A stretch of 64,000 bases of DNA from Trichobilharzia regenti (GCA_944472135.2 OX235263.1:7671517-7735516), one strand, 5' to 3'. Counted from the stretch's first letter, positions 19,877-30,814 are shown. Notes: generated by a model not told the origin, from the letters alone. Numbers and translations: made by a program.

Positions 19877-21511
19877 TCACAGGGAGTGGATGCATCTGCG
19901 CCACTGAGAACGATTTTGAGCCATGTCACCAATTGTTTCCAACCATAGATTTTTACCGTCCCGAGGACCCCAGCCTGGAAGTCTACACCTTCCTACGTGG
20001 CTTAGACCAACTGTTGTGGATTTCATTGACTGATGCCAAGTTTTTGTTTGACCGCCGCTAGCTTTTTTCCAGCCTGACCCTATATCCGCTAACATTGCTC
20101 GTCGAGGGAGGCGATGGCTTGGCATACGTAACACATGTCCTAACCATCTCAGTCTTTGTAGCTTCACGACTTCGTCGATTGATTTCCCCTGTTTACCTAG
20201 AACTCTACGCCTAACCTCAATGTTGCTCACCTTATTATGCCACTTTACACGGGAAATAGAACGCAGGCACCTATGATCAAAGACAGCTAGTCTTTTCATG
20301 TCTTCCACTCTCAGTGGCCAGGTCTCACAACCATAAAGGAGGACGGAGCGGACTGATGAGCAGTACACCCGCCCTTTGGTCGATAGTCGAACATCTCGTC
20401 TACGCCAGAGTCGGCGTAAACTAACAAATGCGAAACGAGCCCCTTGTATTCGTGCTGAGATTTCGTCAGAGATCAGCCCGTTGGGGCTGATGGTACTTCC
20501 CAAATAAGTGAAGCGGTCAACGTGCTCTACCACTTCACTTCCTATTTTTAAACTAGGCGTCGATGTAGTCCAGTCCTGTAACATCATCTTGCATTTGGCG
20601 GGAGCGAATCGCATGCCAAACATTCGTAGATTGCGGCTCAAGGTGTTTAGAAGACTCTGCATTTCGTCAGCGTCTTCGCCTAGAAGGACTATATCGTCTG
20701 CATATTCCAAGTCAACGAGATTATTCCCCGGTAGCAAGTCAATCCCTGAGTCGCTGAAGTCACCTAGGGTTAAGTCCATTAACACATCTATGATGAAGTT
20801 GAATAGAAAAGGAGATAATGGGCATCCTTGACGGACACCACTGGTCGTCATCAGTTCAGATGACAGCTCGCCGTAAGCCCTCACCTGGCTGTATGAGTAC
20901 GAGTAGAGTGCCTTAATCAGTGCAATATATTTTCTCGGAATTCCCTTTACAGCCAAGCATCTCCAGAGAACTTCCCGATCGACAGAGTCGAATGCTGCCT
21001 TTAGGTCAAGAAATATAATGACTGTTGGACGCCGGTAGGAATGCCTATGTTCTAGAATCTGTCGGAGGGTGAAGATATGATCAATACACCCTCTTCCTGG
21101 TCTAAAGCCTGCCTGGCTCTCTCGTGTTTGTGCTTCCCGAGCACCACTCAGTCTACGCATGATTATTGAGCCTAAGACTTTAGATACTATATTAGTCAAG
21201 CTAATCCCTCTGTGATTATCACAGGAAGACTTGTCTCCCTTCTTGTATATGGGGATAATCAGTGACTTACACCAACCCGATGGGACTTCTTCTGATTCCC
21301 AGACGCTGCCTAGTACCTCAGTTAATCCGGACAGTAAGCTGTCTCCACCGTACTTAAATACCTCTGGAGTCATTCCATCAGGTCCCGCTGCTTTGCCTAG
21401 TTTCAGATTGGTGACAGCTTTAGTAACCTCAGTTAGTGACGGAGGACCTGTGTCTATATCCCATTCAGGGAGGTGTTGGATGCTCGGAAGGTTGAGCGTG
21501 GCTGTGGGCAA
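19877..21511 (-). CDS. RTE ORF, part 3: reverse transcriptase and tail
   Basis: RT blocks are in order: GKAAGPDGMTPEVFK (block 1), IPIYKKGDKSSCDNHRGISL (block 2), FRPGRGCIDHIFTLRQ, IIFLDLKAAFDSV (catalytic Asp), GVRQGCPLSPFLFN and LEYADDIVLLG (YADD). Then come the thumb (RFTYLGSTIS) and the RTE tail with VLLYGCETW, RCLRSISRVKWH and GHVLRMPSHRLPRRAML. The frame is uninterrupted for 544 codons. Truncated and decayed tails of this subfamily occur at 9540, 10046, 38935, 39430 and 43805. Confidence 0.92.
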   Translation of the reverse strand: MPTATLNLPSIQHLPEWDIDTGPPSLTEVTKAVTNLKLGKAAGPDGMTPEVFKYGGDSLLSGLTEVLGSVWESEEVPSGWCKSLIIPIYKKGDKSSCDNHRGISLTNIVSKVLGSIIMRRLSGAREAQTRESQAGFRPGRGCIDHIFTLRQILEHRHSYRRPTVIIFLDLKAAFDSVDREVLWRCLAVKGIPRKYIALIKALYSYSYSQVRAYGELSSELMTTSGVRQGCPLSPFLFNFIIDVLMDLTLGDFSDSGIDLLPGNNLVDLEYADDIVLLGEDADEMQSLLNTLSRNLRMFGMRFAPAKCKMMLQDWTTSTPSLKIGSEVVEHVDRFTYLGSTISPNGLISDEISARIQGARFAFVSLRRLWRRRDVRLSTKGRVYCSSVRSVLLYGCETWPLRVEDMKRLAVFDHRCLRSISRVKWHNKVSNIEVRRRVLGKQGKSIDEVVKLQRLRWLGHVLRMPSHRLPRRAMLADIGSGWKKASGGQTKTWHQSMKSTTVGLSHVGRCRLPGWGPRDGKNLWLETIGDMAQNRSQWRRCIHSL

Positions 21512-22353
21512 ATTAAACTGCTCCTCATAATGCTCTTTCCAACGATCCAGTCGTCTATCCTGGAGCTAATTATAGTGCCATTTTTTTCCGAGATTGTCTC
21601 ACTGATGATTTGTCTTCTCCCACCCGTTTCCCTGATGAGTCCAAAGAGTTGCCTGGTGTTGCCTATCCTCAAAGCTTTCTCCATCTCTTTGGCTTTTGTC
21701 GCCCACCACTGTTCACGGTCCTTGCGGAGACTTTTCGTAAGTTTCCTCTTGTGCAGCTTTCGCTCCTCATTGAATTCGGAGCTCGCCGGAATAAGTCTTC
21801 TAGCATCTATCAGTTCGGATGAGGCGGTGGAGATCCAGTGGTTTTTACTCACCTTTGGGTTTACCTTATTCACAGCTTTTACAGCTGTATCTATGGCTGC
21901 CTGGATATTTTTCCAAGCTTCTTCAGGGTGAGCACAGCTGTCGAACACAGATATGTGTTTAGCTAGTTCTTCCTCAAATACGGATTTAGTTTCCTGATCG
22001 AGCTGGGGACGTGATGGTTTTACCGCCAGCTGTTTCCTACGTCCGTTCAGTCGTAAGCACACCCGAGCGCGGACCAGTGCATGGTCGGTATCTACGCACG
22101 TGTTCCAGAAGGAGCGACAATCTCCTACCGACCCACGCCAACGATAGCTTATTGCTATGTGGTCTATTTGTGTCCAGCGTTGGTTTGATGAAGGGGGTCT
22201 CCAAGTCAAACAGTGTCTCTCCTTGTGTTTGAAGTTAGTGCTTACAAGAAACAAATGATTATCAGAGCAGAACTGTAGGAGACGGTCACCGTTGTCGGTT
22301 CGCTGGCACGGAACTCCATAGGTGCCACCGACATCCTTCTCAGATTGACACAA
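21454..22353 (-). CDS. RTE ORF, part 2: endonuclease C-terminal half and linker
   Basis: The open stretch just upstream (22353-22400) gives DIVVLAGDFNAQVG. The part listed then shows TQIDHIAIS and DTDHALVRARV, the terminal Asp-His pair of APE-like nucleases. A basic linker follows (KHISVF, WWATKAKEMEKALR, GLIRETGGRRQ). Near 21545 the frame shifts; from there the protein runs on in the next frame as DRWKEHYEEQFN. The last residues after WIVGKSIMRSS are out-of-frame read-through. Confidence 0.85.
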   Translation of the reverse strand: MCQSEKDVGGTYGVPCQRTDNGDRLLQFCSDNHLFLVSTNFKHKERHCLTWRPPSSNQRWTQIDHIAISYRWRGSVGDCRSFWNTCVDTDHALVRARVCLRLNGRRKQLAVKPSRPQLDQETKSVFEEELAKHISVFDSCAHPEEAWKNIQAAIDTAVKAVNKVNPKVSKNHWISTASSELIDARRLIPASSEFNEERKLHKRKLTKSLRKDREQWWATKAKEMEKALRIGNTRQLFGLIRETGGRRQIISETISEKNGTIISSRIDDWIVGKSIMRSSLICPQPRSTFRASNTSLNGI

Positions 22354-22391
22354 TTTCCCTACTTGAGCGTTAAAGTCACCAGCTAGAACGA

Positions 22392-23015
22392 CTATGTCTG
22401 AGCGTTTAGCCTTTCCACCAAACTAGACAGCTTTTGGTAGAACTCATCCTTCGTTTCATCTGAACTGCAGTCAGTGGGGGCGTAGGCGGAGATTACGAAA
22501 AGGCATCGGCGAGTAGTGCAGTCCTTCCTCCTTCTTACTGATCCGTTCAGGCGGACAGCACACATTCGGCTATCTACCGGGATCCAGTCAAGCAATGTCT
22601 TTTCTGCCCTAGTACTCAAAGCTATCCCTACGCCAGCTAATCCTCGTGAACTAGCTGTGGCATCTCCTGACACCCTCAAGGTGAATTTTGCAGATTCAAC
22701 CTGTTGGCCAGGTGGGGTTAGGTGAATAACCACACTTGGGTCTTGTATGCGTGTTTCTGAAACACAGCATACATCAATGGCTCGTGATGCCAGGGTCTTG
22801 GCTAGTGATGCTTGTTGTCCTATTTGGCAAAGTGTCCTAACATTAAGAGCTCCTATATGAAATTGGTGGCGCGGCTTTAAGAGGCTGTCGGTGGTGGTTT
22901 TTTGGCTTCCATCGTTTTTAGTGGACGCAGAGTGGAGAGGAAGTGGAGAGCTATCAAGTCGAGGAGTTGCATCAGTGGAAGGAAGGCAAGATGATAGAGA
23001 TGAAGATGAAGACAA
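22392..23015 (-). CDS. RTE ORF, part 1: APE endonuclease N-terminal half
   Basis: It begins with a Ser-rich leader from the first ATG in frame. The apurinic-type endonuclease follows: ALNVRTL (Asn), VCCVSETRIQD (catalytic Glu) and VISAYAPTD (Tyr). The frame ends in a stop at LVERLNAQT. One base inserted in the run at that point restores the expected GDFNAQVG block in the next frame, so the stop is a mutation. In an intact element this nuclease nicks target DNA to prime reverse transcription. Confidence 0.88.
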   Translation of the reverse strand: MSSSSSLSSCLPSTDATPRLDSSPLPLHSASTKNDGSQKTTTDSLLKPRHQFHIGALNVRTLCQIGQQASLAKTLASRAIDVCCVSETRIQDPSVVIHLTPPGQQVESAKFTLRVSGDATASSRGLAGVGIALSTRAEKTLLDWIPVDSRMCAVRLNGSVRRRKDCTTRRCLFVISAYAPTDCSSDETKDEFYQKLSSLVERLNAQT

Positions 23016-23469
23016 AGATGAGTGAGTAATAGAGAGGTTTCGTGTGCATTTCGGATTGTGAGGGCGATTGTTACTTCCCGGCTGCCCACACCGTGGAAGT
23101 TGGTTGCGTGACCGCAGAGCCCAGGGGACAACTGCTTGAGGCCGGTCACACGCGGCCTGTTTTTGTTTGTTCTTTTTTTTTGGTGTGTCTCAGTAGCATA
23201 TTTATCACTCCTGCCCTGTGACACGGCAGCAGGAAGCGCGGTCGTTGTTAATCCGGGCCACGGCCGATCCGGCATGAAATTTTGTAATTTTGTATTGGAC
23301 ATGATGTTGGATTGGGTAGCTGCTTTTTGTTTAACCGCTATCCAAACAACCTGCCTGGCATGGTAGAACCTCAAGAGACATAAGTCTCAGCCAGTATAGC
23401 TTGATTAGGTCATTGCGGTGTTCAAGCCCGACCACCACGTCAAGGTAGCAGCTTTCCGTCGGTGTTGTT

Positions 23470-24005
23470 GGTGTTGGTTGGTCATCTTCATGATGTCCGT
23501 CTTCTCCATGTCCATTTGGATTCCTGTTTTCCCTGGCTGTTGTTGTTGGTTTTCACTTGCAAGTCATCGAGTTCGAGCATAAATCATCTGTGAAATCCAC
23601 ATCTCCTAGAGTCTTCTTATTCTTCCAGTGTATTCCTGTCTTTTCAGTCCCTGTGCACAGTCTGACGCATACTCCAGTCCACCACAATCACGAATATCAC
23701 CAGTGATAGTGGACAGCCAGCTTGTCTTACTCCTGTATTCACATTGAACACCTCACCGAGTTTTCAGTTGTGGATCGCCTGACATATGGTATTGTCATAT
23801 AACCAGCTGTGACTAAATGAGGTTGATAAAGATTTGGACACTGCACGCCATAGTGTTTAATTAGTTTCCAAACTACTTCGGGGTCAGAACCATCTGTCGA
23901 AGGCCTTTTCGAAGTCGATGACGTTGAGGTGGAGGTGAGAGTTGACTGCCACTTTATTCTTTGTTCTGTGATGATGATGATGCGTAGAGTTGCAATCTGA
24001 ACAGC
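23470..24005 (-). mobile_element. RTE (subfamily 1), RT middle, continued after nested insertion
   Basis: It continues the older RTE from 19679. The plus text TTTCGAAGTCGATGACGTTG and TTCTTTGTTCTGTGATGATG matches 27970-28040 of another subfamily-1 fragment. On minus it includes a VDFEKAFD-like block (compare the FEKTFNRQ frame near 28000). Confidence 0.7.
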
Positions 24006-24010
24006 ACATG

Positions 24011-24556
24011 TGTTATGTACTCGTCGCTAAATTATTGTTATGGACTGGTCGAGAAACTAATAGTCCTGACGCGAGAAGGCGGAAATCAGAAGACCACTAG
24101 GTTTGCGATGATACTTCTATTGTCCATACACAAGGAGACGAAAATGAAATGGTCTCACACCAAAGTGATAAGTAAGTAAAGTAGTTGTAAAGTAAAGTAG
24201 TTCACACAAATTGTGAATGCGAATATATATAAATAATTCAGACAGCGTGGGAAAAATCATTAGACAGTCTTAACATGAATGGCTAATTATAATGAAGTAT
24301 CGATCCATATATACATAGCGAATATAGCAGACATGTCAACAACCACCATATATGGATATATGTCACCAAGCAACGGACTGTCAACAAACACTCATATTAT
24401 ATATAATATAATATAAGGAGAATACACATTATTAAAGGAGACAAGTCCATACAAGTGAAGTGGTCACAGACTAACCGAGCAAACAGAAAGAGAGACCAAC
24501 ATGCACACACACACATAAATATATATATGTGGATACATATCAACATGACTTACCTT
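24011..24556 (-). repeat. Dispersed repeat inserted in RTE (possible solo LTR)
   Basis: It interrupts the RTE between GCGTAGAGTTGCAATCTGAA and CCCTGAATCCAGCTTGCTC. It starts TGTTATGTACT and shares GGTCGAGAA, TAGTCCTGACGC and AGACCACTAGGTTTGCGATG with the reverse complement of 38469-38801. The TGTTATG start would suit an LTR, but I see no clean CA end or target duplication. Confidence 0.5.
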
Positions 24557-25280
24557 CCCTGAATCCAGCTTGCTCAAATCAAATTTAGACAGCATTTTGT
24601 GATGCATTCGCCAAGATGTTAGCTCATATTGAAGCACTAGCTGACTTAACATTCACGTTGAAAATCCGAATCTCGTTATTTACGCTGTCTGAGTGTTAAA
24701 GATTTCCAGATTGCCTTTAGAGTGATGGAGGTCTGTCTCGACTTTCCGATTCTGCTTTCCACTGACATCCTCACCCGTCTCGTTGGCTGTAGTTGAAACA
24801 ATGCTGCAGCCTAGATAAGTGGTGGAATTGACCACTTTCAAGTTTCTTCCGTTGATTGTGATTGGTGCTGGTTGTTGTTGTTGTTGTCGCTGTTGGTTAG
24901 CTGTCTGTCTTCATGACCTCCATCTTCCCTATGTCCATTTGAAGTCCTGCTCTTGTTGCTTCTTCTGCTAATTATTCGATTTTTTCCTGGAGGTCACAGA
25001 GTTTGTATAGCAAGAGATATAATTTTTCTGCAAGATCCTACTTAATCTTCTAAAGTCCTTTATCTTATCTGTCTAAGATGTCCCTGTTTTCTAGCATTGT
25101 GGAGTTGTTATTACACCTGTTGAACAAATTTGATGAAGGTTCGTGACAATACAGTCTATGATCCTGAAGAAGTTTCCAAATAACTTCACGATCAATGCTG
25201 TCGAAGACAATTTTCATCAAAATTAATCACTTAGAGGTAGAGAATTGACCGCCATTCTATTCTTTCTGCTCAATTAAGAT
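24557..25280 (-). mobile_element. RTE (subfamily 1) fragments
   Basis: After the insertion a short RT piece (CCTGAATCCAGCTTGCTC) is followed from about 24645 by RT C-terminal sequence again. The plus text GCCTAGATAAGTGGTGGAATT and GACCTCCATCTTCCCTATGT parallels 605-740. Then come blocks near 25140-25270 equivalent to 27900-28020. The order suggests two rearranged copies. Confidence 0.6.
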
Positions 25281-25321
25281 TCGCTTCGTCTGGTAGCTGT
25301 CTAGTTTCTTTAATTCCTTTA

Positions 25322-25562
25322 CGTTCCCAGTGGAACATAGGGCGGCACCTTCAAGCTAGAGCCAGCTTCAAGTTTTTGTAGCAATGGTGATTATTTTTAC
25401 AGGATGGGGTTGCTAGCCTCATGCCAAGCCAAAACTTCCCTCTCCACTAGTCTTACTACTGACTTAGCGAGGTAAAGGAGTACATCTGTGGCCGGGGATT
25501 GAATCCCGGACCACCCACGTGGTCGCTGAGCACTTTACCGCTGTGCCACTGACTCACAGCTG
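25322..25562 (-). mobile_element. tRNA-derived SINE with RTE-like 3' tail (family B)
   Basis: The minus strand begins with a tRNA-like head: box A AGTGGCACAGCGGTAAAG, box B GGGATTCAATCCC. A body follows (CTAGCAACCCCATCCTG), then a tail CCCTATGTTCCACTGGGAAC and GGAATTAAAG. That tail is the same as the RTE subfamily-1 3' terminus. Sharing a 3' end with a partner LINE is how many SINEs recruit its RT. A decayed relative is at 1905-2095. Confidence 0.68.
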
Positions 25563-25564
25563 TC

Positions 25565-25700
25565 TGGTATAGTGGCTGTCTAATTACATCGGAGTAGCTC
25601 AATGGCATATAAACTCTCCTTGCAACCTAAAGGTTCCAGATTCATCCGAGTGTCCTGTTGAAAAGTCCCAGAGAGGGCCGAAACAATCATCTGGGTAATT
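25565..25700 (+). mobile_element. Hammerhead-type SINE, degenerate
   Basis: It reads GGAGTAGCTCAATGGC (box A-like), AGGTTCCAGATTCATCC (box B-like), then CTGTTGAAAAGTCCC and GGGCCGAAACAATC. The core and stem III are mutated. Confidence 0.5.
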
Positions 25701-26167
25701 CTCTCATTGAAATCACTTTGTGATTATTCTTGACAATTTATTTTATTGAAAAATTTAAAAAGAAACACAGACGATAACGTGAAAACTATATTTATCATCC
25801 ACTTACACTTGTTTCCATGCTGAATACATGATGTTGTATCATATATACTTCATACGATGTAGTGAGTGATTGATTTTCTACGCTAAAGCATCAAATAGGC
25901 AGCAAGTGTAGTAATATACTATAAATAAAATTCCCTAAGTTTTATTGATTGTCATTATTTAAATTTATCGATTTTTAATACTGATTTAATAGTTTCACAC
26001 ACACTGTATATATACTGACAAGATTCATAGGTAGTCAGTACACTGACGCAGATGGATACGAAGTAGACAAAAATGAAGACAGCATTTCGAGGCAGTGGCT
26101 ACAGAAGCAGAAGTGTTTATACCTCAAATGTCAATTTAGTTTACGTTGTGGTCAGGAAATAATTTCA
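25701..26167. other. No recognisable feature
   Basis: AT-rich interval without a plausible frame. Confidence 0.4.
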
Positions 26168-26675
26168 TTGGACAACTTCTCATCCATCATATCGAAAGAA
26201 AGTAATCAGAGAGATCAAATTGAACAATTTGACGGGAAGATAACACTAAGTGCAAGAAGATTATCAGTCCTGAATTATTTGAACAAATACGATCCTCAGA
26301 TCCTGTATTTCCCCGATAATATGATCTACCGAAAATGCACAAAGAGAATGTACCACTACGTCCAATTTTGAATATGACAAATTTATCACATCATGCTACT
26401 GCCAAATGGCTCGAAGACATCCTCCTACCTATCAGAAATAATCTCAGATTTGATTGAATTCGTCCATTCAACAAGTGATGGTAATGAATCCGGGAAGAAA
26501 ATGACATCAGTGAATGTTACCTCTCTTTTCACTAACGTTCTGATCCACTGCGTTGGTGATTCCTCAATACATCCCCGAACTTTGTATATACAGAAAATGT
26601 TTATCCAGTCTCTTGTTCTACCATACATAGTCTCAACCTCTTCACTAGCCGTTCCCTGTAAAAAATTTTAATTTT
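26168..26675 (+). pseudogene. PLE reverse-transcriptase fragment
   Basis: Frame 26168-26371 ends in a degraded P-KIHKENVPLRPI-like stretch (RKCTKRMYHYVQF when read one frame off). A second frame (26393-26671) gives KKMTSVNVTSLFTNVLIH, the PLE RT block normally read as SFDVTSLFTNVP. This is the only part of a PLE RT core in the window. Several frame breaks; the YxDD region is absent. Confidence 0.65.
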
Positions 26676-26699
26676 TTTAAATTTTAAATTTTACTTTTA

Positions 26700-27880
26700 G
26701 TTTGCTTTTACTTTAATAATTAGTTCACTATTATCACTCTCTCATAGGTTCCTTTTGTGCATTTCCACACCCTCTTTACGCTTGTTAAATCGACACTCAA
26801 CTATCGCCTTTCTTCTTCTCACTGTCAATAGCAATTTAAACCTTTTCAAATTTCTAATCCTTCCTTTTTCCTTTGTGTCGTCGAGTACCATGTAATTTGC
26901 AAATTTTATTTTTACTTTTGAAGCCACTTCTGAGTGGTTATATCATTTATGTCACCCCCCCTATTACTCAATAATAGATCAGACAGTAGTCAACTGAAAT
27001 GTGCTTGTTTGCATCGATCAGCCAGTGATCAGTGTACTTGACTTCATTCCAGGTAGGATTTTCGCTCGCCTAATAATGAGAAGACTTGCAGGTACTGAAT
27101 TCCAAATATCATCTCATGAACAGAAGTTTCGTCTTATTGAAGCTGGCATGATGCAGTTAGCACGCCATCTCCCTTGTCGCCAAGTTCATGCACTGCTTTC
27201 AGGCTGTCAGAGATTTCGATGCAGTACATTGTCCTTGTTTCAATGTGAGCCTGATAGTTCTTCATTTGTGAGCCAATTACCCGCGTAAGGACAATTCTTC
27301 GCTTTCCACTTGATTTGTTGAAAGTGTACTACAGTCTGCTGGTCAATTTCAAAGGCAAACCTTTCCAAAAGCGCTATATTCACAAGTGACAATTGCACCA
27401 TGTCCAGGTGACAAGACGTAGCTATCGGATTGCAGACAGTTGTGCGGAGTGTTTTCAGTATCAACTTCAAGGGTTATACGTAAAATAGATTGGTCTGGTA
27501 TGATGACCAACTGCCTTTCTGGCATAGTCGAACACTGATACAGACCAGGAATCAGTGAATTGTGAGACATGTTTCATGAGTGAAAAGTAACCAAGCGTCT
27601 TATTAACAGTGAGTGAATAACCTTCTCCCAGATCAGCGTAATTCTCTGCACTTCTCACACACACACACATTAGAATTATTGTGTGACCAATCATTTCTCA
27701 TATTGTGAGCCGACCTTTTTGTTGTAAACATGTATACATATCATTTATCCTTCGCCTAATAAATATATAGTACAGTACAGTATCTTAAAGTCACAGACGT
27801 GCTTTTGTCTTTTGATATTTGCGTGGTTCAGTGAATCGGAAGGTGCAGCGGATAAGTAGGCAATATTAGGGTACCAGTCG
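26700..27880. other. Unassigned; one possible R2-clade RT scrap
   Basis: At 27001-27288 the plus strand reads PVISVLDFI, RIFARLIMRRLAG and ISSHEQKFRLIEAG. This faintly resembles the block around the first RT motifs in R2-type LINEs, but no catalytic motif follows. The minus frame at 27349-27570 is open for 73 codons and I cannot name it. A CA repeat lies at 27658. Confidence 0.25.
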
Positions 27881-27884
27881 AGTT

Positions 27885-28400
27885 CATTATCATGATTGCC
27901 ATGGCACTGTACGCCATAGTGTTGAAGTAGTTTCCAAATTACGTCTCGGACAAAACTGTCTGTTGAAGGTCTTTTCGAAGTCGATGGATTTGAGGCAGAG
28001 ATTTGACTGCCGTTCTATGCTTTGTTCTGTGATGACAATGCGTAGAGTTGCAATTTGATCTTCGCTTGATTTGCTTTTCCTGAATGCAGCTTGTTCTGGT
28101 TGGTCGGTCGGTCGGTCGGAGTTCTGTATCCAGTGCATCTTTTATCCCCTCCGGGATGATGCGACAAAGTATTTTACTTGGTGTAGACAGGAGCATTATT
28201 TACCGTCAGTCAGTTCTCTCAAAGTCGCCTTTCATTGGTAGCTTGACAAGGTAGCCACCCTTTCTTCTAATTGGTAGGCACCTTTCCTTACTTCCAAAAC
28301 TTTGGCAATAATGCCGTCAGAACACCCACCATAGTCTTTGGGTTCGTTTTCAATGCATCAGGGGGATTCCATGTGGCTCTGCTACCTTCCCGGCTGTCAT
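27885..28400 (-). mobile_element. RTE (subfamily 1), RT core fragment
   Basis: Minus frames at 27939-28196 read MLLSTPSKILCRII, IKDALDTELR and then, shifted, DQIATLRIVITEQSIERQS. This is the RTE block-2/3 region (GIMLLS...; DQIATLRII). The catalytic Asp block follows as IDFEKTFNRQF with frame damage. Confidence 0.75.
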
Positions 28401-28804
28401 TCAATAGCTTGATCTTCATCTCAATAGTAGTGATAATATATAGTCGGCGTTATATTATAATCAGACCGCATGTAACGGCATCACACCTAGAGAAAGAATC
28501 CATGTCTGCCAATCAAATTTTATCCAGTCACTGAAGCTATGGCAATCGATATGTTAAATCCTGAAACCTATGAACACAGAAAATGCATATTACGTCTGTG
28601 AACCTACAAAGGGCCCAATTTGTCGTAAAACATTTGATACATGATTTTTGTTCATGCTATTTAAAAACATTTTTTAAATTATTTTTCCCCTTTCCGACTA
28701 CTACATTTCTACTCTTTATGACACTGATCTCAACTTGATCTTCTTTCAGTTTTAGTTGAGTCTCACTCACTATTGTCAATTAATTATGTTACGTCATTCA
28801 ATTT
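28401..28804. other. No recognisable feature
   Basis: AT-rich spacer before the second copy of the segmental duplication. Confidence 0.4.
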
Positions 28805-29790
28805 ATTATTATATTATTATTGTTCCCTTGGGTTCCTAGTGGAACATAGGGCGGGCTTCAACTGCACGTCTCCACTTGCCAATTCTGTCTTCCTTCTGCT
28901 GTACTTTTCACCCGCATCCATCCATGTTAGTCCATACTCTTTCAACTCCTCCTCCTCCTCTTCACACGATCACCTCCATGTCACCCTTCCACCGACGTCC
29001 CACTCGCCGCGTGCTTCCCTTTCGGCCTGGTTCCACTCGAGCAATGGCCTGACGCGCGCGATGTCACTCAGCGGTCTCCTCAGTGAGCGAGTGTCTAATC
29101 CATCTCCACTTTCTCCTGCATATTTGTTGTTTGGTTCTTGTTTCGTTTGTTTGTTCCCATAGCTTCCCATAGTTGGTGATTCTTTCCGGCCCGGCTCGGC
29201 CCGACCCGACCATCTGATCTTCAGTATAGATCCAGAGAAGACAGTTGTTGGTAGATATAGGTTAGGTCTGCAACAGGCTGTTGGAAATATTCTTTGTGAC
29301 CCGCCCGCCAAGTTTTTGATCCGATCTGTATAGAAGAACTGACTGACTTGACGTTGTTTGTATTGAAAATCGGACTGACGGAATTTTGTTGTTGATTCTG
29401 GCTGGCTGAGTGACGAAGATTTCTAGATCGGTTTCAGGGTTGATGGATGTGTGTGTTTCTCGCCTTCCCGATTCTCACTCGATTTGACACCCTCGTCCGT
29501 TCCGACATCCTGTAGTTGAGACAATGCTCCCTAGATAAGTGAATGTATGAAGTGACTTCTTTCAAATCCCTGCCGTTGATGGTGATTGACGTTGGATGTT
29601 GTTGTTGTTGGTCGGTTGGTTATTTTCATAACCTCCGTCTTGTCTATGTTCACCTGGAGTCCTGTCTTCGCCGACTGCTTCTTCGATCAGGTTGTCGGTT
29701 TTCGCTTGTAATTTTCAATTTTAATTTTTTCAATTTACTTAGTCAATTTTATTCTAGTTGCAATCTGACTGATACTTTTCGCATGACGTA
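28805..29790 (-). mobile_element. RTE (subfamily 1), 3' end with intact terminus
   Basis: Copy-2 counterpart of 1-875, here with its 3' terminus: the plus strand reads TTATTATTATATTATTATTG, then CCTTGGGTTCCTAGTGGAAC. On minus the RT tail includes RRPLSDIARVRPLLEWN and IRWSGRAEP. Broken frames throughout. Confidence 0.8.
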
Positions 29791-29879
29791 ATTGTTATCT
29801 AAAACTTACAATTTTAACGACACACATCTTTGTGAACTGTTTTTGTTGTTGCCGTGAGAAGTACTGAAAATTCCCGTTA

Positions 29880-30410
29880 ATTATTTGAAGGATTTCATCA
29901 TGAGCTGACATCAGTCAGAGAACCATCGGAAAACCAGCTAGGGAGTACGGCTAGACAGCTGTTTCGTCAGACCAGCGTGGGACTCCTCGTCAGTACGCAC
30001 CCACCCGCCGCCACAGAGGTCCGAACCCATGGCCCTCTGATTACAAAGCGAGCCATCTCGTTGACCATTAAGCCCCTGAGATCTGATTCAATGGCTAGCC
30101 CATGAATTCTAACTTCTGCCAGACAATTCATGACCCAGCGTGACCATTTCGCAATGTCTTCTTCGAAGAGTTACTGCGTCATCTTCAACCTGCTGCATCC
30201 TACTGGTCATGGCTTCCCACTAGAACCTTAGGTAACTACTACCTACGTGAATAGGGCCAGTCACTAGTGAACAACCCAGGTGAGTGCGTACTGCTGCAGA
30301 GTCCCACACTAGGCCGACGAAACATCTGTCCAGTACTCCCAGTGCTGGTTTTCCAATGGTTCTCTAACTTATGTCGGCTCATGATGGGATCCTCCTCCAG
30401 CAAATATAAT
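29880..30410. mobile_element. Hammerhead-type SINE foldback (copy of 960-1490)
   Basis: The same minus-then-plus structure, with few substitutions. The plus block reads GCGTACTGCTGCAGAGTCCC, AGGCCGACGAAACATC and TGTCCAGTACTCCC. The core is CTGCAGA, which breaks the CUGANGA pattern at one position. Confidence 0.75.
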
Positions 30411-30814
30411 TACAATTGCATAGCTTATGAAAATAAAAAAAATGGATACGTTCTACTGAAGCCTCATGTTCCATTCGGGATCCAAGGCAATGGATATAAC
30501 AAAAAGTTACAGAACCTAAATTATATCAGGCAAGTATCGATATATGTACTGTGGATTTTGAAGAATAAAGGTTGTTACTGCTGTGGTTGTCGGAATTAAA
30601 TCTGACTTCTGTGTGTCGACCTCAGTGTAGGAGGATATTTCCAAGCAATTAGTTGGCTACAGTATCGTGACTGACATGTGTTGTTGAAGTCCCAGCCGTA
30701 TGTTCCACTCGAAACTCAAGGGAATAATGATAATTTCGCTCTATACAGAGATACCGAATTCCAAATAAAAATATTCCTTTACCAAGTTTCTGGACATCTA
30801 CCGTTACCATTACT

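Larger units (their letters stand above)
19691..23458 (-). mobile_element. Full-length RTE-clade LINE (subfamily 2, SR2/RTE type)
   Basis: This 3768-bp element is flanked by an exact 11-bp target duplication TCGGTGTTGTT (19680-19690 and 23459-23469). Its 3' end on minus is a short CAGA repeat. The single ORF (APE endonuclease, linker, RT, C-terminal tail) spans 23015-19877 and is split by two single-base frameshifts, near 22420 and near 21545. All recognisable catalytic motifs are present. The identical duplication and few lesions point to a fairly recent insertion into an older RTE of another subfamily. Confidence 0.93.

Noticed and set aside
23136..23366. A plus-strand gene over the RTE 5' end
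   Set aside because: It is antisense to the RTE leader and has no domain.
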